This document shows, in pieces, positions 18,786 to 26,723 of a DNA stretch of 64,000 bases. A program made the translations under genes and the position numbers. The notes below the pieces were generated by a model. The model had not been told where the DNA came from, made no database searches, and worked only from the letters and a program-made list of their open reading frames with translations. The stretch is from Bacteroidetes bacterium UBA1312 (GTDB taxonomy: Bacteria; Bacteroidota; Bacteroidia; Chitinophagales; Chitinophagaceae), in the NCBI GenBank assembly GCA_002307135.1, contig DBTQ01000032.1, positions 11,217-75,216 of the forward strand. The letters are read 5' to 3'. How positions within the stretch are numbered: position 1 is the stretch's first letter; each line of letters opens with the position of its first letter.

Positions 18786-20294
18786 TTAAAGGTACTTGCC
18801 TATTAATGGCATCTTTTTAAGCTCTTCCTTTTCTTTTGTTAAAATAAGAGTTAGAAAAACAAGCATCAGGGCTGTACCTGATATCAGATGTAGTACGAAT
18901 GAGCCCGGTAGATAGTAGTTGACCGTTTGTTGCAGACCAAAAAGGAGCAACATCATACCAATATACATTACTATTTTACGGACAGGGTAGGGGACAGGGA
19001 AATGCCGCTTCCCCCAGAAATAAGACAGTACCATCATCGTAAAGTAGCAGATACAGGTAGCCCAGGCACAAGCCATCATACCATATTCGGGTATAAACGC
19101 AAAATTGAGCACTAAGGTAATGACTGCACCAATAAGTGTGATATACATGCCTTTGCGCATATTGTCTGTGATTTTATACCATACCGACAAGTTGTAGTAA
19201 ATACCCAGACAGATATTGGCAAACAAAAGAATGGGTACTACTGCCAATCCACTTCTGTAACTTTTAGGTACCATATATTGCCAGATGTCGAGATATAGGC
19301 TGGTAAACAAAAAGGCAATACATAATGTGATGGTGAACCATTTCATGATACGTGCATAGGTGGCGGGTGCATTTTTGTCGTTCGATTGGTTGAAGAAGAA
19401 AGGTTCGGCAGCCATCTTAAATGCCTGAATAAATAGCGTGATGAAAATAGCAATCTTATAATTGGCCGAATAAATACCTACTGCTACTTTGGCGATTTCG
19501 ATGCTGCCCGTATGCAGTCGTTCCAGCATCACCCTATCCATTGTTTCATTGATCATACCACCTAAGCCTACTATTATCATCGGTGAGCCATAGCGCCATA
19601 GCTTTAGCCAAAGCGTTTTGTCATATTCAAAACGGAAATCTTTCCATTCGGCAAACAATAATAGAAAGGTAAGTATGGAACCAGCCATATTGGGTAAAAT
19701 CAGTAGCCCCCCTTTGCTGTGGCTCAAAAACCAGTGTGCGTAAGCCGTATCCGGGTTATGATTTACATATTGTTGGCTGAAATAGAGGAAGAAAACTGTC
19801 AATATAAGATTGAGGACAATACCCGATATCCGTACAAAGGCATACTTACGTGGCCGGCCTTCTTGCCGGAGCCGGGCAAAGGGGATGGTAGAAAGTGTGT
19901 CGAATGCAATGACAATGACCGACCAGGTAATATACTCGGGGTGTGTACTTAGGTCAATAGCATTGGCCAGTGGCTGACGAAATAAAATGAATACAATGCT
20001 GAGTAAAAATGTGCTGACCAACAAGGAGCTAAACGCGGTCTGAAACAATTGTTGTTTGTCTTCGCCCTTGGATGCATAACGGAAAAAGGCTGTTTCCATC
20101 CCGTATGTAAACAGGATATTGGCCAGTGAAATACCGGCATACAATACGCTGAACTCGCCATAAGCGGCTTGTCCGGCTCTGTCTTGGAGCAAATAAGTAA
20201 TAATGGGGGTTTGCAAATAACCGATGAAGCGTGCTGCAATGCTGCTCAGCCCATACCAAAGGGTTTGCCCTGCAAGATTTTTTAATGAAGCCAA
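18786..20294 (-). CDS. Wzx-like oligosaccharide flippase (MOP superfamily)
   Basis: 502 residues with about 12-14 membrane segments and the family N-terminus LAGQTLWYGLSSIAARFIGYL. Proteins of this kind move lipid-linked oligosaccharides from the inner to the outer face of the cytoplasmic membrane for O-antigen, capsule or exopolysaccharide assembly. The start is TTG at 20292-20294: the family similarity begins at once after it and no ATG lies between it and a -7 box 18 bases upstream. It is not in the same transcript as the sugar-nucleotide genes or the export genes, but they are likely partners in function. Peptidoglycan flippase MurJ is excluded by the sequence of the N-terminus and its length. 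Confidence 0.88.
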   Translation of the reverse strand: MASLKNLAGQTLWYGLSSIAARFIGYLQTPIITYLLQDRAGQAAYGEFSVLYAGISLANILFTYGMETAFFRYASKGEDKQQLFQTAFSSLLVSTFLLSIVFILFRQPLANAIDLSTHPEYITWSVIVIAFDTLSTIPFARLRQEGRPRKYAFVRISGIVLNLILTVFFLYFSQQYVNHNPDTAYAHWFLSHSKGGLLILPNMAGSILTFLLLFAEWKDFRFEYDKTLWLKLWRYGSPMIIVGLGGMINETMDRVMLERLHTGSIEIAKVAVGIYSANYKIAIFITLFIQAFKMAAEPFFFNQSNDKNAPATYARIMKWFTITLCIAFLFTSLYLDIWQYMVPKSYRSGLAVVPILLFANICLGIYYNLSVWYKITDNMRKGMYITLIGAVITLVLNFAFIPEYGMMACAWATCICYFTMMVLSYFWGKRHFPVPYPVRKIVMYIGMMLLLFGLQQTVNYYLPGSFVLHLISGTALMLVFLTLILTKEKEELKKMPLIGKYL

Positions 20295-20311
20295 TGTCTA
20301 TAAAATAAAAT

Positions 20312-20319
20312 CAAAAATA
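20312..20319 (-). promoter_or_regulatory. -7 promoter box TATTTTTG for the flippase gene
   Basis: An exact TAnnTTTG on the minus strand. It places the transcript start at about 20306, only about 12-15 bases before the TTG start codon. This supports that start codon. Confidence 0.5.
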
Positions 20320-20449
20320 GACAAAAGTTGCTAGTAAAGCCTTTTGATCCCCGTTAATGAAAAAACAAATGAAGTCAAATTTATTTAGGTGGAACTGTTG
20401 CCATTGGTGATGGAATAGATTCCGTTTAACCGATTTGATATAATTTAAA

Positions 20450-20484
20450 ACAACCGCAACGAAAATATTAGTCGCTGCGGTTGT
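20450..20484 (-). terminator. Hairpin terminator of the LamG/T9SS gene
   Basis: An inverted repeat with 12 of 13 positions paired (arms 20450-20462 and 20472-20484), GC-rich core and a T-run on the minus-strand side. It sits 20 bases past the stop codon of the gene at 20505. Confidence 0.75.
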
Positions 20485-20504
20485 TGTATGTACAATAGCA
20501 ATCG

Positions 20505-21518
20505 CTATTTCTTTAGCATCTTGCTGCGCATAAAGAGTTCATCCAATTGATAGCTAACCATATAGATGCCGGGAGCTATACCATCAAGGGCTATGTTTGT
20601 TTTGGATAGAGACGGAATACTTATCAGCACCTTGCCAGTCATATCAATAATACTGAGCTGACCACCCATTTGAGCTGCCGACAGCGATAACTGTAGCTCC
20701 TTGCCAACAGGGTTGGATAGTATAGGTAGATTTTCTACCGGAGCTACTTCCACTATGCCAGTAGGTTGTGTACTGCTACATACTGAATCTATTTCTGCTA
20801 TATTCAATGCTCTATTGTAGACGCGCACTTCGTCCATAATTCCGTGGAACCAAAATGGGTAGCCTATATTCCCTGCGTGGTATCCTAAAAAAACATCATC
20901 AGAGTTAGCTCCTATAAGAGAGCTGCTTGTTTGTTGATGCCGTAAAACACCATTGACATACATTTTTTGAATTGTTCCATCATAGGTATATATTAAACAA
21001 TCCCATTGGTTTTCTACAATGTATGGAGCATTATCTATAATAGATAGAGCCGGTCCTTGGTTATAAAAACCACCATAATAATTTTGATGAGTCGTATCTT
21101 GAAAATAACAATCCCCATGACCCGGAGCATTTGAATTGGAAAATCGGAGTATATAACTACCATTTGAGTTATCTGTCCCTTTATCAACAATTGCATTACC
21201 ATGGCACGTACCATCATAAAAACCCTTTACATTCACCCTTGCACAGAGCGTAATTTGACTATTGGGTTGCAGCGTTACATTATTGAGTATCTGCATATAG
21301 CTACTTATCCCATTAAAGTAATAAGCGCTATTAGCATTGCCCCACTGGTCCTTAGTAAGTGTAGCGCCATAATTTGTTGCATCGTTGTGATTAGGGCTAG
21401 CATCTAGCGTATTGCCGCTAAAAGGCAGATAAAGCATTAAGCCTTTTTTTAAATCGACTTGTGCTGATGCAACAATTGTAATTGTTGTAAAAAATGTAAG
21501 TAAAAATACTTTCCTCAT
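20505..21518 (-). CDS. Secreted LamG-domain protein with T9SS sorting domain
   Basis: 337 residues. Signal peptide (MRKVFLLTFFTTITIVASA), then a LamG/concanavalin-like jelly-roll domain at about 25-250 (GLMLYLPFSGNTLDASPNHND, YYFNGISSYMQI, and the typical ending HGIMDEVRVYNRALNIAEI). The end is a T9SS-type sorting domain with ISIIDMTGKVLISI and a Lys-Lys terminus; the NP motif appears as ILSNPVGKEL. LamG domains bind glycans or proteins, so it may be a secreted lectin-like protein. A pair of LytTR-type repeats overlaps its promoter region. Confidence 0.88.
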   Translation of the reverse strand: MRKVFLLTFFTTITIVASAQVDLKKGLMLYLPFSGNTLDASPNHNDATNYGATLTKDQWGNANSAYYFNGISSYMQILNNVTLQPNSQITLCARVNVKGFYDGTCHGNAIVDKGTDNSNGSYILRFSNSNAPGHGDCYFQDTTHQNYYGGFYNQGPALSIIDNAPYIVENQWDCLIYTYDGTIQKMYVNGVLRHQQTSSSLIGANSDDVFLGYHAGNIGYPFWFHGIMDEVRVYNRALNIAEIDSVCSSTQPTGIVEVAPVENLPILSNPVGKELQLSLSAAQMGGQLSIIDMTGKVLISIPSLSKTNIALDGIAPGIYMVSYQLDELFMRSKMLKK

Positions 21519-21565
21519 AATGTGTTTTTTTATGCGTGTAATTTAATATAGCCGGACAAGGAAGC

Positions 21566-21573
21566 CAAAACTA
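21566..21573 (-). promoter_or_regulatory. -7 promoter box TAGTTTTG for the LamG/T9SS gene
   Basis: An exact TAnnTTTG on the minus strand, 47 bases before the ATG. No TTTG -33 element is seen at the usual distance; the space is filled by the LytTR-like repeats at 21578-21606. Confidence 0.5.
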
Positions 21574-21577
21574 TTTG

Positions 21578-21606
21578 ACGAACGGTCGAAAAAGTTTATA
21601 AACGGT
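21578..21606 (-). promoter_or_regulatory. Pair of LytTR-like direct repeats
   Basis: Read on the minus strand, ACCGTTTAT (21606-21598) and ACCGTTCGT (21586-21578) both fit the LytTR binding consensus [TA][AC][CA]GTTN[AG][TG]. They are separated by 11 bases, one fewer than the usual 12-13. The pair lies directly upstream of the -7 box of the LamG/T9SS gene, covering the position of the -33 element. It shares the ACCGTTCGT core with the pair at 24864-24898. Confidence 0.5.
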
Positions 21607-21705
21607 AATTTTTATCGAATATTGACTACAGTTTTTCTTTCGGTAAGATAAAAATTGAAATATACTCATCTACATGTTCCCTGTCCAAAAAACAAATGAA
21701 GCAAT

Positions 21706-21713
21706 TACCTTTG
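21706..21713 (+). promoter_or_regulatory. -7 promoter box TACCTTTG for murI
   Basis: An exact TAnnTTTG match. Transcription would begin at about 21717-21720, leaving almost no leader before TTG 21721 and about 10-13 bases before TTG 21730. Confidence 0.5.
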
Positions 21714-21729
21714 GTACAAATTGTTCACT

Positions 21730-22551
21730 TTGTCTCAACCTATTGGCATATTCGATTCTGGTTATGGCGGGCTTACTGTATTTAAAGCCATAGTAGAAAA
21801 ATTACCCAACTACGATTATATCTACCTTGGCGATAATGGCCGTGCCCCTTATGGCAATCGTTCTTTTGAAACGGTACATCAATACACGTTGGAATGCGTG
21901 CGCTGGTTTTTCGACAAAGGTTGCCCATTGGTGATACTGGCTTGCAATACCGCATCGGCGAAAGCGCTACGTACCATACAACAAAACGATTTGTCCCGTT
22001 TAGCACCCGATAATAGGGTATTAGGGGTTATTCGCCCTACAGCCGAAATAATAGGTACTTATACCAAAACCAATTCAGTAGGTGTATTGGGTACACAAGG
22101 CACTGTGTTGTCTGAGTCTTATCCGATTGAAATCAAACATTTTTACCCGCATCTGAATGTGTACCAACAAGCCTGCCCTATATGGGTACCCCTCATTGAG
22201 TACTACGAATACCAAAATGCGGGTGCCGATTTTTTTGTGCAAAAATACCTGGATCAGATACTGGCACAGAGTGCCGACATTGATACACTTTTGCTCGCTT
22301 GTACTCATTATCCATTGCTTATGGATAGTATTCGTCGGTTTTTGCCGGAGCACATTCAAGTGTTGAGCCAGGGTGGGATAGTGGCCGATAGCTTGGCTAC
22401 TTATTTGCAACGACATCCGGAAATGAACGCGCGTTTATCGCAAAATGGAAAGACTTCTTTTTTTACCACCGACGATACGAACAATTTCGATAAGCATGGT
22501 TCTGTGTTCTTTGGGAGGGAAATACAATCGCAGTTTGCGCATGTCATTTAG
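21730..22551 (+). CDS. murI: Glutamate racemase
   Basis: About 273 residues. It makes D-glutamate for peptidoglycan by cofactor-independent racemisation. Motifs: PIGIFDSGYGGLTV at the N-terminus, YLGDNGRAPYG, the first catalytic Cys in ACNTASA (about 70) and the second in LLACTHYPLL (about 185). An in-frame stop at 21697-21699 and the lack of any ATG mean the gene must start with TTG, at 21721 or 21730. I prefer 21730, because the family sequence begins two residues later and the promoter box ends at 21713. It is convergent with dnaG. Confidence 0.95.
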   Translation: MSQPIGIFDSGYGGLTVFKAIVEKLPNYDYIYLGDNGRAPYGNRSFETVHQYTLECVRWFFDKGCPLVILACNTASAKALRTIQQNDLSRLAPDNRVLGVIRPTAEIIGTYTKTNSVGVLGTQGTVLSESYPIEIKHFYPHLNVYQQACPIWVPLIEYYEYQNAGADFFVQKYLDQILAQSADIDTLLLACTHYPLLMDSIRRFLPEHIQVLSQGGIVADSLATYLQRHPEMNARLSQNGKTSFFTTDDTNNFDKHGSVFFGREIQSQFAHVI

Positions 22552-22618
22552 TACATTGCTCAGCTTTTTATATTTATCATCGCAATTTCACCCGCTGTCC
22601 TCCCAATTAATCCCCTTG

Positions 22619-22740
22619 TTGTCATCCTGAGGTAGGAGGGATCTCAATCAATAGTATAGATCCTTCGCTCCACTGTGTTCCGCTCTGGATGACAGTAGCG
22701 TTTTTATGTTTGTGCTCCCCTGCGCAGTGGATGACAGCGG
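22619..22740. repeat. Palindromic intergenic REP-like element, with a partial second copy
   Basis: GTCATCC at 22621-22627 is mirrored by GGATGAC at 22687-22693, and inside it GGATCT (22639-22644) by AGATCC (22658-22663), giving a nested hairpin of about 73 bases. A second GTGGATGACAG end follows at about 22728-22738. It is not coding. GTCATCC...GGATGAC palindromes with an inner GATCC pair recur in Bacteroidota genomes as dispersed intergenic repeats. It lies between the 3' ends of murI and dnaG, the usual place for REP elements, and may also act as a terminator or mRNA end. Confidence 0.7.
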
Positions 22741-22747
22741 CGGCTAT

Positions 22748-24688
22748 TTAACTGGAGCGTACAATAACAGTGCCCGGGCGTATCAGTATCTCGTGTTCGG
22801 TTTTCTTCAGTTCTAGAAACTGGCGCATCAGATCCATCAATTTTTGCTCATCTTTCTCGTTGCTCAGCGTCTTGCGGACTTCAGCCTGCATCAGCTTGAT
22901 TTTTTTGAGTTCAAAATAGCCCATCGAGCTCTCCACGTCGTGTATATAATTATCATCACCATGCAGACTGCCGATACCAAATTTTTCCTGCCAGTTGTGG
23001 CTGATATCGTTTCGGTATTGCAACAACTCTGCCGAACGCGCTTGTACCTTTTCGTCTGTATGGTTGGTGAAATAACTCATCACAGGCAAATGCTGGTGCT
23101 CCGTGACGTAGTCGAAATATAGTTTGTAGAAATGCCCTGCTTCAGGCAGTTCTATCATTTCCGGGTCTATCCGTTGGTAGATCAGTTCTGCAATATTTGA
23201 ATAGCCTTCAGCAGCTTTATTGCCATGCTCTATCAACACACGTATTAGTTGCCACTCCTGCGATGCATCGGTATTGCTAATAATATTTTGATTGATGTCT
23301 GCTGGCGGTTCAGTACCATTGATAACAGGTGCTACCGACTGTCGTTCATTAGTTTCGTGCCGGCGATCGGCATCTATCCGGTCGCGGATATACTTGTTCA
23401 CCAAGTTTACAAACCCCGTTTCGTCCACATGCAGCATTTGCGATGCCTGACGGATATAATGATCCTGCAATGCAAAATCTTCGGCCTTGTTGATGCGCGA
23501 AATGCTTTCCGCAATTTCGTTTACCAGCTTCGATTTTTTGACCGGATCGTCGGCCGTTTCTTTCATGCCCACTTCCATGCGGAAGCCAATAATATCCTTT
23601 TTGTGCTTCGATATGTATTCGTGGAAACCGCTAGCCCCTACACTTTGTATATAGCTATCCGGATCTTCCCCCTCGGGTAATAATGCGAGTTGTACATTGA
23701 AACTTTGCGACAGTGCCATATCCATACCCCGCATAGCGGCTTTGATACCAGCCGAGTCGCCATCGTACAGTATGGTCAGGTTTTTAGTAGCCCTGCCTAT
23801 TACTCTTAGCTGATCTTCGGTAAGCGATGTGCCACTGCTCGACACTACATTTTCCACGCCACCCTGGTGCAGCGATATAACGTCGGTATAACCCTCTACC
23901 AGATAGCACTCGTTGAGTTTGGTGATGGCTTGCCTCGATTGGTACAAACCATACAGCACACGGCTTTTGACATACAATTCATTTTCCGGAGAGTTGATGT
24001 ACTTAGGTGACTTGTCGTTGGTTTTCAATATCCGTGCACCAAAGCCCAGTACCCTTCCGGTCATACTTTCTATGGGGAAGATTACCCGGCCCCTGTAGGT
24101 GTCGTAGTACTGACCATTGCGGTTTTTGACCAATCCCGATTTTTCCATCAGATCCTTTTGGTATCCTTTGGTGTTGGCTTCGTTGAAAAAGGAATGACCA
24201 TCTTCCGGGCAATAGCCGAGTCGGAATTTGTCGATAATATCCTGCCTGAAATTACGCTGTTTGAAGTAGGACAGCCCTATAGCCGTGCCTTCATCGGTAT
24301 GAAGCAAGGTATTGTTGAACCACTGTGCGGCAAATTCATTGAGTACCCGCAGACTTTCTTCGGCAAGCTGTAGTTGCACCTGCTCGTTGCTCCGCTCGGT
24401 TTCTTCCAGTTCTATTTTATAAAAAGCAGCCAGCCAGCGAATGGCTTCGGGGTAAGTAATCTTTTCGTGCTCCTGTACAAAGTTTACCACATTGCCACCC
24501 TTGCCGCAACCAAAGCATTTAAAAATGCCTTTGCTGGGCGATACCGAAAAGGAGGGTGACTTTTCGTTGTGAAAAGGACAGTTGGCTATATAGTTGGCTC
24601 CGCGTTTTTTCAAACGCACAAACTGCTCTACGATCTCTACGATATCGGCGCGGTTTTGTACTTCTTGTATGGAGCTTTGTGCTATCAA
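22748..24688 (-). CDS. dnaG: DNA primase DnaG
   Basis: About 646 residues. It makes the RNA primers for replication. Domains: a CHC2 zinc-binding domain (CPFHNEKSPSF and FKCFGCGKGG, about 34-65), the primase core with Toprim motifs (YLVEGYTDVISLHQ and LYDGDSAGIKA, about 255-310), and a helicase-binding helical domain at the C-terminus. The frame is open 37 codons upstream, but the family start (here IAQSSIQEV) falls right after the TTG at 24686-24688, and a -7 box lies 22 bases before it. TTG is therefore the likely start. The usual rpoD neighbour is absent. Confidence 0.96.
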   Translation of the reverse strand: MIAQSSIQEVQNRADIVEIVEQFVRLKKRGANYIANCPFHNEKSPSFSVSPSKGIFKCFGCGKGGNVVNFVQEHEKITYPEAIRWLAAFYKIELEETERSNEQVQLQLAEESLRVLNEFAAQWFNNTLLHTDEGTAIGLSYFKQRNFRQDIIDKFRLGYCPEDGHSFFNEANTKGYQKDLMEKSGLVKNRNGQYYDTYRGRVIFPIESMTGRVLGFGARILKTNDKSPKYINSPENELYVKSRVLYGLYQSRQAITKLNECYLVEGYTDVISLHQGGVENVVSSSGTSLTEDQLRVIGRATKNLTILYDGDSAGIKAAMRGMDMALSQSFNVQLALLPEGEDPDSYIQSVGASGFHEYISKHKKDIIGFRMEVGMKETADDPVKKSKLVNEIAESISRINKAEDFALQDHYIRQASQMLHVDETGFVNLVNKYIRDRIDADRRHETNERQSVAPVINGTEPPADINQNIISNTDASQEWQLIRVLIEHGNKAAEGYSNIAELIYQRIDPEMIELPEAGHFYKLYFDYVTEHQHLPVMSYFTNHTDEKVQARSAELLQYRNDISHNWQEKFGIGSLHGDDNYIHDVESSMGYFELKKIKLMQAEVRKTLSNEKDEQKLMDLMRQFLELKKTEHEILIRPGTVIVRSS

Positions 24689-24709
24689 GTTTGGGGCTTT
24701 CTGAACGGA

Positions 24710-24717
24710 CAAAAATA
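24710..24717 (-). promoter_or_regulatory. -7 promoter box TATTTTTG for dnaG
   Basis: An exact TAnnTTTG on the minus strand inside the longer open frame of dnaG. It gives a transcript start at about 24704 and a leader of about 15-18 bases before the TTG, which argues against the upstream ATG. Confidence 0.5.
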
Positions 24718-24863
24718 GCTCAATTTTCTTAGCTGTTCGGCATTTGTTTTGGGCTATCTGATGGTCTGTGCCATTTAACGGACTCTGGCGACTATTCAAT
24801 ATGCTTTTAGCTCCCCCAACCTGAGGGAGATACGTTACAACCCTAATGATTCTTCCCGAAATT

Positions 24864-24898
24864 TACCGTTCGTAAACAAAATACTACCGTTCGTAAAC
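24864..24898 (+). promoter_or_regulatory. LytTR-like direct repeat pair upstream of the GT39 gene
   Basis: TACCGTTCGTAAAC occurs twice without mismatch, at 24864-24877 and 24885-24898, a 21-base step (two helical turns). The core ACCGTTCGT fits the LytTR-family consensus [TA][AC][CA]GTTN[AG][TG], and the 12-base gap between cores is the canonical spacing. The pair ends just before a TTTG/TATGTTTG promoter, at about -77 to -44 from the predicted start site, a classic activator position. Confidence 0.65.
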
Positions 24899-24902
24899 TT
24901 GT

Positions 24903-24935
24903 TTTGGAATAGTTCTTGATATGTATGTATGTTTG
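24903..24935 (+). promoter_or_regulatory. Promoter of the GT39 gene (TTTG, 21 bases, TATGTTTG)
   Basis: TTTG at 24903-24906 and TATGTTTG at 24928-24935 match the Bacteroidota -33 and -7 elements with 21-base spacing. Start site at about 24941, leader about 47 bases. Confidence 0.6.
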
Positions 24936-24987
24936 GTTATTAATTGATTATAAAGGCCGCTGGCTTCAATACCCCGAATAAAAGAGC

Positions 24988-26493
24988 ATGAGTACACATT
25001 TTAATGGCTATGGTATATTTACTATTTTATTGACCACTATTAGCTGTTGTTTTGCTTTTCGATGTTACAATAAAGGCAAGGAATCTTTTACATTATTCTT
25101 CCTACTGATCAGTGGTCTGTGCTTGCGGATTTACACCGCCTCCGATCAATTTATACATTTGTGGGACGAGCGCTATCATGCGCTTGTAGCTAAACATTTA
25201 ATCAATAATCCATTAACGCCTACTTTATACAAAAATCCTATACTACCCTACGATTCGCATAACTGGACCTGTAACAAAATATGGTTGCACAAACAACCTT
25301 TACCTTTGTGGGTAATAGCTGGAAGTTTAAAGATTTTTGGAATAAATGAATTTGCCCTAAGAATACCGTCCGTACTACTATCCAGTGCAGGCATTTTATT
25401 GACTTATAGTATCTGTAAGTATGTTTTTAATAACAATAGAACTGCTTTTATTGCCGCGTTTTTTTATACTATTAATGGCCTGATCATCGAACTTAGTGGT
25501 GGCAGAGATGCTACGGATCATCCTGATGTCTTTTTCATGTTTTTTATCCAACTGGCCATTTACTTAACTATTGTTTTTATCCAAACGAAAAACACGGCTT
25601 ACAATATATTGGCAGGTATTAGTTTGGCGGCTGCTTTGTTGTGTAAATGGTTGCCGGCATTGATTGTTTTGCCCATTTGGTTGCTTTTTGTCTTGGACTC
25701 AAAACAGTTTTCAAAGAAGCAGATTTTATTTCGATTTACGGAAATATGTATAGTTGTTATGCTGTTTTTCTTGCCTTGGCAATTTTATATACACCAACAT
25801 TTTCCGTTAGAGGCATCTTGGGAAAACAACTTCAATATAAAGCATTTTTTTGAAGTGTTGGATGGTCAAGGTGGGGCATGGTATTATTTCTTAAACAGGA
25901 TAAGGATGGACTATGGCGAATTGGTTTACTTACCCATTTGTTGGGTAATGTATTCTTATTTAAGACAAAAAAATAACCTGAGACTATTAGGAGTCATTAT
26001 TTGGTTTGTTGTTCCAATTGCTTTCTTCTCTTTTGCTGCAACAAAAATGCAAGGCTATATACTCTTTACTGCGCCTGCATTATTCATCATTACCGCGGCA
26101 TTTTATACGCAAATATATCAGTACGACGCACCACAAAAATTACGATGGACCAAGCAACTCATGCTCCTATTGCTTTTAGCCTTACCCATTAGATATTGTA
26201 TAGAGCGTGTCAAGCCTTTTGAAGCGCAAGATACAAGTCATCAATGGGTGAAGGATTTGAAAAACTGGCACGAGAAGAACGATTCTAACGCCATATTGCT
26301 CGGTTATAAAGCGCCAATAGAAGCTATGTTTTATACTGAAGCAACGGTATATGAACAGATCCCTGAGCCCAATATTATTGATAGCTTATTACGCAGGCAT
26401 TATGCCGTGTTTGTCAACGATAGTAAAGAATTGAGTGCGGCTATACGTAATGTAAAAGGTGTCCAAATTGTGCATTTGACTCAACCCAACTAG
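24988..26493 (+). CDS. Glycosyltransferase family 39-like membrane protein (PMT/ArnT type)
   Basis: 501 residues with about 11-13 membrane segments. The first periplasmic loop after the opening TM helices has the Asp-Glu motif in LWDERYHALVAKHL (about 54-66), the catalytic acid pair of GT39/GT83 enzymes. The LHKQPLPLWV and FALRIPSVLLS segments are also family-typical. These GT-C enzymes use polyprenyl-phosphate sugars to glycosylate proteins or lipid A outside the cytoplasm; the substrate is not known here. It is a single gene with a well-formed promoter and an upstream LytTR-like operator. No terminator is evident before the transposase relic. Confidence 0.88.
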   Translation: MSTHFNGYGIFTILLTTISCCFAFRCYNKGKESFTLFFLLISGLCLRIYTASDQFIHLWDERYHALVAKHLINNPLTPTLYKNPILPYDSHNWTCNKIWLHKQPLPLWVIAGSLKIFGINEFALRIPSVLLSSAGILLTYSICKYVFNNNRTAFIAAFFYTINGLIIELSGGRDATDHPDVFFMFFIQLAIYLTIVFIQTKNTAYNILAGISLAAALLCKWLPALIVLPIWLLFVLDSKQFSKKQILFRFTEICIVVMLFFLPWQFYIHQHFPLEASWENNFNIKHFFEVLDGQGGAWYYFLNRIRMDYGELVYLPICWVMYSYLRQKNNLRLLGVIIWFVVPIAFFSFAATKMQGYILFTAPALFIITAAFYTQIYQYDAPQKLRWTKQLMLLLLLALPIRYCIERVKPFEAQDTSHQWVKDLKNWHEKNDSNAILLGYKAPIEAMFYTEATVYEQIPEPNIIDSLLRRHYAVFVNDSKELSAAIRNVKGVQIVHLTQPN

Positions 26494-26508
26494 AATATTC
26501 CCAATCGT

Positions 26509-26640
26509 TTACATTCTCCCATCATCTATCGAGGATACGTTACCCAACGTAACTACCGACCGAACAGATCCCAGACCTCTTAATACTGCTTCTACACATC
26601 GAAGCCTAAATTCATAATCATATTTTCTCCTTGTTCCCAT
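26509..26640 (-). pseudogene. Relic of an IS3-type transposase OrfA N-terminus
   Basis: A 43-codon open frame on the minus strand starts with ATG at 26640. Its first 29 residues (MGTRRKYDYEFRLRCVEAVL, then RGLGSVRSVV) look like the helix-turn-helix start of IS3/IS150-family OrfA proteins, including the K-Y-x-Y-E-F-[KR]-L-x-x-V-E pattern. After that the similarity stops and the frame ends at TAA 26509-26511, long before the usual 90-130 residues. No inverted terminal repeats or OrfB are present. It is the decayed trace of an insertion sequence. The call rests on a short match, so chance similarity is possible. Confidence 0.6.
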
Positions 26641-26677
26641 AAAAAAGCCCCCAATAAGTGTCTAACTTTTTGGGGGC
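26641..26677 (-). terminator. Terminator of the transketolase gene
   Basis: GCCCCCAA at 26647-26654 pairs with TTGGGGGC at 26670-26677. The A-run at 26641-26646 becomes a T-run on the minus strand, giving a good intrinsic terminator 47 bases after the transketolase stop. Confidence 0.8.
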
Positions 26678-26723
26678 AGTGCATCTGCTGTGGCCTTTAA
26701 ATATTATGAAACGCAAAGCATGA

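Noticed and set aside
24803..24825. Short CTCCC/GGGAG inverted repeat in the dnaG-GT39 gap
   Set aside because: Five base pairs with a long loop are too weak to call a terminator or operator; expected by chance.
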